Below, in pieces: positions 58,051 to 64,000 of a stretch of DNA of 64,000 nt (positions are counted from its first letter, which is position 1; each line of letters starts with the position of its first letter). The translations under genes were made by a program, and so were the position numbers. The notes beneath the pieces were generated by a model. It saw only the letters and a program-made list of their open reading frames with translations. It ran no database searches and was not told where the DNA came from. The stretch is from the NCBI GenBank assembly GCA_963729275.1, contig CAVSNH010000013.1, forward strand, positions 124,001 to 188,000, read 5' to 3'. The stretch is from CAVSNH01 sp963729275. Lineage in GTDB: Bacteria; Actinomycetota; Acidimicrobiia; Acidimicrobiales; RAAP-2.

Positions 58051-58932
58051 CTAGGCGGCGGACGAAACGGAGCCTGGTCCGATGCTGCCACCGTTGGCGT
58101 TGCCGTTGCCGTTGCGATCGGAGCCGACTTCCCCGATGAGCACGCCTTTGCGCACCGCGTCCTTGACCGCTCCGCTGAGCAAGTGCAAACCCTCGAGACC
58201 GGGCAACCGATCGATCTGGCGGTCAACACGCTCGGCCTGCGCCCCGCCCTTTTCGTCGCCGAACAGGTGTCCGGCCAGGAACCGCACCTCGTTCCGCGGC
58301 ATGACTCCGGCTCCGACCGGAGCCCACCAGTGGGCGAGTGAGAAGCGGACCAGCCGCTGGGCGGTTCTGCTCCTGGCCAAGCGGGCTCGCGCTTGGGCCA
58401 TGTAGAAGTCGATGTGCCGCCCCTCCTGTTTCATGATCCTCCGCAGGAGCTCCCGTAACACGGGGTGATTGGCCCGCTCAGCCAGACGCCCGTAGCCGGA
58501 CTGAGTCGTCCACTCGTTGACCGCGCCCCAGGCCATCGTCACGGCCGTCATATGAGGTGTCAGTGCCGAGCTCAGGTTGAAGAGAAGCGGACGAGCGGCG
58601 TCGCGCCGCCGTGTCCGGGCGCGGAGCGCGGTGAGCCGATCTTCGCCGGCCGGCTCGCCGTGCGCCTTCAGCACCTCCGCGAGTGCTTCTCCGTGCCAAT
58701 GCTCCTCGTAGCACCAGGCCGCCAGGAACGAGGTGACCTCTGGGTCCTTGTGAGCTCTGGTAACGAGAACATCCCGGAGGTAGCACATGGTGTGCCCCTC
58801 GATGTCGTGCATGTAACGAAGGCAGCGCAGCGACTCCGCGTCGAGCGGCGCGGTCCGGAACGCGTCGAAGTCGATGTCATCCGTCTCGAGCCGGGCGGAA
58901 CGGCGTACAAGAGTGGCAGTGTCAGTACTCAT
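58051..58932 (-). CDS. Ferritin-like di-iron protein
   Basis: The 293-residue helical protein carries di-iron ligand patterns: DIEGH (Glu45), CYEEHWHGEAL (an EExxH motif) and KQEGRHIDFY (an ExxH motif). This order resembles acyl-ACP desaturase-like and other ferritin-superfamily oxidases. The C-terminus has a Gly/Asn tail (GNGNANGG). Substrate unknown. The gene precedes the PlsC-like acyltransferase on the same strand, which suggests fatty-acid or lipid modification (inference). Confidence 0.75.
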   Translation of the reverse strand: MSTDTATLVRRSARLETDDIDFDAFRTAPLDAESLRCLRYMHDIEGHTMCYLRDVLVTRAHKDPEVTSFLAAWCYEEHWHGEALAEVLKAHGEPAGEDRLTALRARTRRRDAARPLLFNLSSALTPHMTAVTMAWGAVNEWTTQSGYGRLAERANHPVLRELLRRIMKQEGRHIDFYMAQARARLARSRTAQRLVRFSLAHWWAPVGAGVMPRNEVRFLAGHLFGDEKGGAQAERVDRQIDRLPGLEGLHLLSGAVKDAVRKGVLIGEVGSDRNGNGNANGGSIGPGSVSSAA

Positions 58933-59315
58933 GTTGATCTCTCCGCTATCGGTTCAGAAGTCGTGCTCCCGTTCTTCGGAACCGTCGGTCTTCCTGGATG
59001 AATCGGGCCCGCCCGGGCCTTCGCAGGCAACCGCGCCGCCAGGGTGCAGCGTGAGACCGGTGCTGGCACCGAGCCACGTCGTCGGCGATCGGACGAGCGG
59101 AGCCGTCTCGAGAGCCCACCAACAGGCCGCAACTTATTCGTGCCCCTGACCCGCGACAGCTTTCTCAGAATGTCGCCCCCACCGACGTAGCCCCTGGCGC
59201 GTAGCTGATCAGAACGCTGGCGCCCCGTGCGACGAAATATCCATCATCGGGACCGGCGCAATGACTCGATGTAGGCCCAGAGAATCACAGCGCCCAGGTC
59301 CGAGCGACTCAGTCA
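58933..59315. other. Intergenic region, nothing recognised
   Basis: This gap of 383 bases lies between two minus-strand genes. It contains no plausible gene and no RNA I can recognise; it should hold the promoter of the di-iron protein gene. Confidence 0.4.
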
Positions 59316-59591
59316 TCAGAGTGATCGGATTCTTGCGAGCAGCCTGGCGCGCTCAGCGTCACTCTCGACACAGAACCGGTCGAATTCCTCGGATAGACGA
59401 ACGTCCGCATAGAGCCCGGACGGATCCTCGTGAAAATGCAGGAAGGCGGCCGATTTGCGGTAGAAGACACCTCGCGTCTTCTCGGCCAACCCTGGGATGC
59501 CACGAAGCTCGTCCAGCAGTGGTTCGAGGCGATCGAGGGCGACGACTCCTGCGTGCTTCACCCCTTGCAGTTTAGGAGGGCTGTCCGCCAT
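59316..59591 (-). CDS. Conserved small protein of unknown function
   Basis: The 91-residue protein has a well-ordered middle (GVFYRKSAAFLHFHEDPSG then LYADVRLSEEF), a pattern I have seen in short actinobacterial proteins without assigned function. The ATG is preceded by GAGG at a suitable distance. No membrane segment or signal. Confidence 0.7.
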   Translation of the reverse strand: MADSPPKLQGVKHAGVVALDRLEPLLDELRGIPGLAEKTRGVFYRKSAAFLHFHEDPSGLYADVRLSEEFDRFCVESDAERARLLARIRSL

Positions 59592-59984
59592 TGCCTCGGG
59601 TATGGCGGATCGTTGAGTCGGGGCCAGCCGTTGCCGATGGGTTGGCGGAAGGTCGCCAGCGTCATCGAGCGATCCGACCGCGGAACGCGCTCACAACCAG
59701 GAAGCTGTTGCCCATTCGACTGTTTGCCCGGTTGGCAGCTCGAGGAGGTCCTACAACGAGATTCGAAAGTACGTGACCAGGGAGAACGTCTCCGTGAAGT
59801 CGGTGAAATAGTCCCGAAGGGTCGCAGACGTCAGCCTTTTCGAATGGCGAAGCAGGCTCGGCATCATCTGGAGACGTTGAATTCCCATCGGGCTCGCCAC
59901 CGGCTATCGGGCAGGGTCGGAGCACGCGCAAGATGGATCGAATCGGAGTTGGCTGCTCGCATGCGGATGGGCTGAACTGTTGTC
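59592..59984. other. Intergenic region upstream of the family-4 glycosidase
   Basis: A gap of 393 bases. A plus-strand frame of 181 codons spans part of it, but its translation is Arg/Gln-rich, shows no family resemblance and overlaps the upstream gene antisense. G+C begins to fall here. Confidence 0.4.
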
Positions 59985-61352
59985 GTGCCCGGACCGAACA
60001 TCACCATCATCGGAGGAGGGAGTCGCCAATGGGCTCCCACGCTTATCGAGGACATCGCCAACACCGACAGTCTCCGAGGGGCACACATCGTTCTCGAGGA
60101 CATCAATCCGGCCTCGCTGGACAACGCTGCGGATTACGTCCGTCACGTGTCATCCATTGCCGGCCTCGAACTCACCGTATCGACGACGACCGACCAACGC
60201 CAAGCCCTTGACGGTGCCGATTTCGTGGTGGTCACCATCACGACCGGCGGCTTCGAGTCCATGCGAGCAGATCGGGAAATCCCGATTCGGTACGGCATCC
60301 GTCAAACCGTGGTCGACGGAGGACCCGCAGGCGTCAGCCGGGCCCTGCGCAATATTCCGGTCATGGTGCAGATCGCGCAGGACATGGTGGAGATGTGCCC
60401 TGACGCCTGGCTCCTCAACCTGACCAACCCGATGGCGCAGATCTGCCGTGCCATCACCCATGAGACGTCGATTCGCACGGTCGGTCTCTGCCACGAGGTG
60501 ACCATCTGTCGTTTTTTCCTCTCCATGCTCCTCGACATCGATTTTCGAGAGATCCACCCCGTGGTGACCGGGGTCAATCACATGCCGGTGATCGTTTCCC
60601 TCGAGGTGGGCGGCGAGGACATTCTCCCGAGGGCATTTGATCTTCTCGACGACGAAGAACAGCTGTCCAGACGCATCCCGTTCGATCTCCCGTCGGACAT
60701 CGGCAGGGAGGTCGCCATCGTGAATCCGACGAAAGGCGACCTTCTCAGCACGATGCAGGTGAAACTGGAGCTCTTTCGACGTTTCGGAGCCCTGATCGCA
60801 TCAAAGGACCGGCACATTGTCGAGTACTTCCCATGGTTTCTCACGGCAGAATCCGACTTTGCCGAGAGATGGGGAGTGGCGACCACAACCATCGAAGAGC
60901 GAGAAGTGGCGGAGGCAACCTACGACAAGCGTCTCCATGAGGCACTCCGGTCAACGTCACTTTCGAGCATGCCGTCGGGGGAGATGGTCGCCCCCTTCAT
61001 CGACGCCATCGTCACCGGTCGACGTCGGCTCCTCCCCCTGAATATCCCCAACCACGGGCACTGCCCGGACCTGCCCACTGACGTCGTCGTCGAGGCGATG
61101 TGTTCCGTTGAAGACGGTGCCGTACGCGGGAGACATGTCGCCCAAGCGCCTCCGTTCTTGGCAGATCACCTGCGTCGCGTGGTGACTGCCCACGAATTCA
61201 CAGTGGAAGCAGCCCTGAGCGGATCGAGGGACGCTGCGCTCGAGGCCATGTTGGCCGACCCTCTCGGTGGGCGGATGGATTACCACGCCATCGTTGCCAT
61301 GACCGACGAGCTGATCGCCGCCACGAAACCCTGGCTCCCGCAGTTCGCATGA
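59985..61352 (+). CDS. Glycoside hydrolase family 4 protein (alpha-galactosidase/alpha-glucosidase-like)
   Basis: The 455-residue NAD+- and Mn2+-dependent glycosidase starts at GTG with PNITIIGGGSRQWAPTLIED, the NAD-binding motif of GH4. Metal ligands are Cys169 in GLCHEV and His199 in GVNHMPV; LLNLTNPMAQICRA is the family block between them. GH4 enzymes act by an oxidation-elimination mechanism on alpha-galactosides, alpha-glucosides or glucuronides; the exact sugar is not clear. No transport genes accompany it. G+C (about 57% in the line counted) is lower than in the main part of the window. Confidence 0.87.
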   Translation: MPGPNITIIGGGSRQWAPTLIEDIANTDSLRGAHIVLEDINPASLDNAADYVRHVSSIAGLELTVSTTTDQRQALDGADFVVVTITTGGFESMRADREIPIRYGIRQTVVDGGPAGVSRALRNIPVMVQIAQDMVEMCPDAWLLNLTNPMAQICRAITHETSIRTVGLCHEVTICRFFLSMLLDIDFREIHPVVTGVNHMPVIVSLEVGGEDILPRAFDLLDDEEQLSRRIPFDLPSDIGREVAIVNPTKGDLLSTMQVKLELFRRFGALIASKDRHIVEYFPWFLTAESDFAERWGVATTTIEEREVAEATYDKRLHEALRSTSLSSMPSGEMVAPFIDAIVTGRRRLLPLNIPNHGHCPDLPTDVVVEAMCSVEDGAVRGRHVAQAPPFLADHLRRVVTAHEFTVEAALSGSRDAALEAMLADPLGGRMDYHAIVAMTDELIAATKPWLPQFA

Positions 61353-61461
61353 ACTGCTCGTCCGAGGCTGCCTGACCCGAACCTCCAGGCCCGTCTGAGA
61401 TTCGAGTAGCGGCCTCCCCGGGAGACATCGACCCAGCGATGAGAACCGGCAAGCGTTGCCG

Positions 61462-61512
61462 TGCCAGGGGGCGCTGCCATGCCGTGGGCGCTGCCATGCC
61501 GTGGGCGCTGCC
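61462..61512. repeat. Tandem 17-bp repeats overlapping the tRNA 3' end
   Basis: ATGCCGTGGGCGCTGCC occurs twice in a row (61479-61495 and 61496-61512), preceded by a degenerate third unit ending GGGGGCGCTGCC. The last 11 bases of the right unit are the acceptor end and adjacent T-stem of the tRNA fragment, so the repeat is a serial duplication of the tRNA 3' end and its flank. Confidence 0.8.
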
Positions 61513-61546
61513 GGACTCGAACCGACGACCTGCTGGTTGTAAGCCA
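61502..61546 (-). tRNA. 3' fragment of a tRNA gene, probably tRNA-Val(UAC); candidate attachment site
   Basis: On the minus strand the sequence from the anticodon loop to the discriminator base is intact. It has loop CTTACAA (anticodon TAC), stem CCAGC, variable AGGTC, T-arm GTCGG-TTCGAGT-CCGGC, acceptor strand AGCGCCC and A. The expected 5' half (GGGCGCT start, D-arm, GCTGG stem) is missing: upstream of the loop only three anticodon-stem bases match. This is the usual remnant left when an element integrates into the 3' part of a tRNA gene, with the element on the right. Confidence 0.72.
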
Positions 61547-61620
61547 TTATGGCCTGAACGCTGTGCTAACCAGGGATTATGCAGCGATTTAGCGACCGAA
61601 ATCGCCATACTTATCTGCTC

Positions 61621-62715
61621 TCACGACTCGAACAGGCCGCCCCCGTCAATCTCATTCTCCCTGACCCATCTGTCCTCGTCGATGTCATCTGGATCATCGT
61701 CAGCCCCACCCTCTAGGACGAGTCGCTCATCTGAGGGGACGGGCGGTGGCCACGGCGGGATGTGGTCGTATCCAATCCCATGGACCGGGTCTCCGGGCGT
61801 CACGGCCTCAAAGCCAGGAAGTTGGAAGATGCCCATTTCACCTTCCCTTCGGCGTTGACGCGCTATTTGTGCCCTCCTTCTCATCTCGGGAAGCGTCCGA
61901 GTGGCTGCGGAGTCATACACCTGACGCATGATGTGATCCCCGACCGCCGAGTCCGTTGCAAACACCAGGGTGTACAGAGGTTGACCCGACGTATTGACGA
62001 TTTGGAGCGCGTGCGTTGTCTTGTAGTTGAGAACTTCCTCTAGACGCCACCGCAGGAGGTTGACGAACTCCGCTCGCATCTCCTCAGGCGTAATGTCCCC
62101 GGCACGTCGCATCTGGTGGATCGCAACCCACTCATCCGAACCGAAGAGGCTGTCGAGTCGCTGAGCACTTCTGCGACCGCTTACACCACCAAGACCGAGG
62201 ACCCGCGCCAAGGCGGGCTCTGGCAAGAGTATCCACTGCTCCACCTTCGTCTTCTGGTCCCGGCGCCAGTAAGCAAGACTTGAAATGGTTGTCCATTCCA
62301 CCTGAAGACCTCGGGGGTCGAGGAATGCAAAAGTTGGGGCCCACCGGACCGAGTCAAGCCTTCTCAATGCAATGTGTATTGTCCGGTTGCAGTCACCCCT
62401 TAGGACTGACCATCTCCTGTCGTCTGGGCGCTTGGCCTCAATGTCTGCCTCCAGCTTGCTTCCCGGGTCAGGCAACTCGAAGAAGGCCAATCGACTGAAC
62501 TGTGGAACCGTCTCGAGGGCAAGGCGGGCCGAACCGGGAAACGTCCCCCGGTCGTGACGTCGCCAGTTGTCATAAGTCCCCGCGAAGAGGTCCAAATAGA
62601 TCGCCTCAGGCGAACGCCCCCTGACCGCAGTTGTGAAGGCTTGAAGGTACTTCTTCAGAATGTCGAGTTTTACTTCGGACCACCAGTCCCACCCGCTGCC
62701 CGCCGCTGGCGTCAC
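61621..62715 (-). CDS. tcmP: Three-Cys-motif partner protein (TcmP)
   Basis: The 364-residue protein starts at GTG, overlapping the stop of the DUF5131 gene (GTGA). It matches the TcmP pattern: WDWWSEVKLDILKKYLQAF at the N-terminus, AIYLDLFAGTYDNW resembling a methyltransferase motif I, and FAFLDPRGLQVEW resembling a DPPY-type motif IV. A C-terminal winged-helix-like and Asp/Glu-rich tail follows. TcmP is known as a regular neighbour of DUF5131 proteins, but its activity is not established. G+C is lower than the chromosome average here, and it lies next to a tRNA scar. Confidence 0.82.
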   Translation of the reverse strand: MTPAAGSGWDWWSEVKLDILKKYLQAFTTAVRGRSPEAIYLDLFAGTYDNWRRHDRGTFPGSARLALETVPQFSRLAFFELPDPGSKLEADIEAKRPDDRRWSVLRGDCNRTIHIALRRLDSVRWAPTFAFLDPRGLQVEWTTISSLAYWRRDQKTKVEQWILLPEPALARVLGLGGVSGRRSAQRLDSLFGSDEWVAIHQMRRAGDITPEEMRAEFVNLLRWRLEEVLNYKTTHALQIVNTSGQPLYTLVFATDSAVGDHIMRQVYDSAATRTLPEMRRRAQIARQRRREGEMGIFQLPGFEAVTPGDPVHGIGYDHIPPWPPPVPSDERLVLEGGADDDPDDIDEDRWVRENEIDGGGLFES

Positions 62716-63458
62716 TTCGGGGCAAGCGCTGGCATCTGGTCATAGGTCAGCCCGTCCAGTTCCCGCCCCCCTGCCTTGGGGGTGCGCCCACCCCACTGCT
62801 TGAAAAAGAACGGCACCCCCGCCGCCCTACATTGGTCGCGCACCTCGACGGCCCAGGCTGGGTCCATTGGCCTCGCACCGGGACCACTCTCGCCACCAAC
62901 GATGACCCAATGGATGCCTTCGAGGTTGAGGCTCGACATGGGACCGAGGAGCGGTTCACAGGAGAGGAACCGAGTGGCCGCAGGGACAGACCGTAGGTAG
63001 TCGGCTCTGAAGCAATACCGCGCCGACTCGATGCTGACGCCCATCCAGACGTTCTCCGGCCACGGGAGATATTCGGCCATCCTCGCCAGGCGCTTCGCCC
63101 GCTTGGTGAGCACCTGGTACGTGTGTCGAGGCGTCTCTGCCATGGTCTCGAAGACCCCTGCGATGAACTCCACCGGTACCTCGTCGTGAAAAAGGTCACT
63201 CATAGAGTTCACGAAGATCAGCCGCCCTTCGCGCCAGCGGCGAGGGACGTCGAGCGCGTCAGGATGAACCGTCAAGCCAAACCCAGGTCCACTGGTGCTC
63301 GGATGACCGTCGCGCATGTACTTGTCCTGCCCCATCGCCTTTAGACGCTTGGCCAGCGTGAGGGCGTAGCAGTGATCGCAGCCCGGAGATGTGCGATCAC
63401 ATCCAGTTGTGGGATTCCACGTCGCTTCTGTCCACTCGATGGAACTCTGGTCGCCCAC
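62712..63458 (-). CDS. DUF5131 / phage Gp37-Gp68 family three-Cys protein
   Basis: The 248-residue protein starts SSIEWTEATWNPTTGC and carries the cluster Cys20, Cys27 and Cys30 (CX6CX2C), reminiscent of radical-SAM iron-sulfur sites. NSMSDLFHDEVP, TYQVLTKRAKRL, NVWMGVSIES, FLSCEPLLGP and VGGESGPGARPMDPAW are all hallmark segments of the phage Gp37/Gp68 family. It is translationally coupled to TcmP downstream. The family is found in phages and mobile elements; the substrate is unknown. The GTG start has a poor ribosome site. Confidence 0.87.
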   Translation of the reverse strand: MGDQSSIEWTEATWNPTTGCDRTSPGCDHCYALTLAKRLKAMGQDKYMRDGHPSTSGPGFGLTVHPDALDVPRRWREGRLIFVNSMSDLFHDEVPVEFIAGVFETMAETPRHTYQVLTKRAKRLARMAEYLPWPENVWMGVSIESARYCFRADYLRSVPAATRFLSCEPLLGPMSSLNLEGIHWVIVGGESGPGARPMDPAWAVEVRDQCRAAGVPFFFKQWGGRTPKAGGRELDGLTYDQMPALAPK

Positions 63459-63656
63459 CGAAACGACTGTACGGGATGGGTGTCTTGCCGCCTAGTACCT
63501 CGACTCACGCCAACGCCCATTACCAGTACCTACGGCTATCCTTTACACTGGCCCTGACCACATCCAGAGCGCCCGAGGGACCGGCCCGACGACAGCGCAC
63601 CAACCCGAGCGGGGCTCCGCCACGGGTGGTAATGCCGGAACGATGAGGAGGACGAC
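63459..63656. other. Divergent promoter region
   Basis: This 198-base gap separates the DUF5131 gene (leftward) from the TY-Chap-like gene (rightward). It is AT-richer than its surroundings (around TATCCTTTACACTGG at 63538-63552), but I cannot define a promoter with confidence. Confidence 0.4.
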
Positions 63657-64000
63657 ATGCCATCGCGAGCTATCGCGCGTCTGGACGATTGGCTCCGGCG
63701 CGCGGAGGAGGTCCTGGCGGAACAGCGGGAGCCAGCCCTCTCCCCCAGTCAGGCCGGCGTGTGGGACCATACAGAGGAGCAGACGACCATTTGCCTGGGG
63801 GACTTCGAGCGGGGCCTCAGCGGTCTCCTGAGGCGGCTGTGTGAGCGGCCGGGGCGTTGGATACTCATTGCCGAGGACTGCCGGCATCCCAACCACTTCT
63901 GGCAGGCCCTGGCCTTCGAGGACGGCAGCCTGGTCACCGAGGCTGTGTCCAACCACTACTTGACCAGCAAGGACCGGTGGACACCCGAGCAGGAGGGGGC
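63657..64000 (+). CDS. TY-Chap domain-like protein, N-terminal part (runs off the right edge)
   Basis: An open frame of 114 codons starts at ATG 63657, just after GAGGAGG, and runs off the window end. The product begins MPSRAIARLDDWLRRAEEVL, and its second half, FWQALAFEDGSLVTEAVSNH then TSKDRWTPEQEG, matches the pattern of TY-Chap (T3SS chaperone-like fold) proteins of Actinobacteria, in which an EAVSN-like motif precedes a (P/S)xEQE segment. The function of these proteins is not established. It lies in the putative integrated segment. Confidence 0.62.
   Translation, partial: MPSRAIARLDDWLRRAEEVLAEQREPALSPSQAGVWDHTEEQTTICLGDFERGLSGLLRRLCERPGRWILIAEDCRHPNHFWQALAFEDGSLVTEAVSNHYLTSKDRWTPEQEG

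Noticed and set aside
59430..59975. 181-codon plus-strand frame before the family-4 glycosidase
   Set aside because: It overlaps a better minus-strand gene, has an Arg/Gln-rich non-protein-like composition and no recognised motif.
61502..61590. Complete tRNA gene at the scar
   Set aside because: The 5' acceptor strand, D-arm and most of the 5' anticodon stem do not match; only the 3' half can fold as a tRNA.

Overview
The window is chromosomal DNA of a high-GC actinobacterium. Most coding sequence is around 70% G+C by eye, and GTG starts and 1-4 base gene overlaps are common. I favour a member of the Acidimicrobiia. Three proteins end in six copies of a roughly 42-residue repeat of the GYWLVASDGGIFSFGDA type, which I associate with that class. 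A PimB-like mannosyltransferase, a class E-type sortase, a pyruvoyl-dependent PanD and a B12-dependent ribonucleotide reductase also fit. The class-level assignment is inference.

Region 1-16.9 kb is a cell-surface locus. It opens with the 5' end of a glycosyltransferase cut by the window edge. Two tandem secreted glycoside-hydrolase-like proteins follow; both have 1381 residues, and their central 3159 bp look identical at the nucleotide level, while the signal peptides and C-terminal propellers differ. Next come a broken acyltransferase, a methyltransferase, a serine-acetyltransferase-like enzyme, a DUF4012 membrane protein, a sortase, an LPFTG surface protein, a small membrane protein and a DUF2252 protein.

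Region 16.9-24.7 kb is mostly on the minus strand. It holds a tightly overlapping ABC exporter (ATPase, two permeases, small membrane protein), a HAD phosphatase and nrdJ. A promoter and two NrdR-box-like sites lie upstream of nrdJ, followed by an unexplained AT-rich operator-like palindrome pair. Region 24.7-40 kb is housekeeping and intermediary metabolism: glpK, an ACT-domain protein, a PlsC-like acyltransferase, a frameshifted SMP-30/gluconolactonase gene, alaC, an SRPBCC protein, pimB, queG, a D-2-hydroxyacid dehydrogenase, an acyl-CoA ligase, an alpha/beta hydrolase, mmsA and ald.

Region 40-47.6 kb holds a lower-GC bioA-bioF pair beside an apparent amine-catabolism cluster: an aldehyde dehydrogenase divergent from an Lrp-type regulator, a class III aminotransferase and a FAD amine oxidase. 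Region 47.6-59.6 kb carries an aquaporin-like channel with altered NPA boxes, a third propeller protein, panD, an MFS transporter, a DUF4331 operon with a small Tat-signal protein, a second PlsC-like enzyme and a ferritin-like di-iron protein.

Region 59.6-64 kb is lower in GC. A family-4 glycosidase is followed by a 45-base 3' fragment of a tRNA gene, probably tRNA-Val(UAC), that looks like an integration scar. To its right lie a TcmP-type partner protein, a three-Cys DUF5131 (phage Gp37/Gp68) protein and a TY-Chap-like protein cut by the window edge. This is the best candidate for a mobile accessory system in the window.
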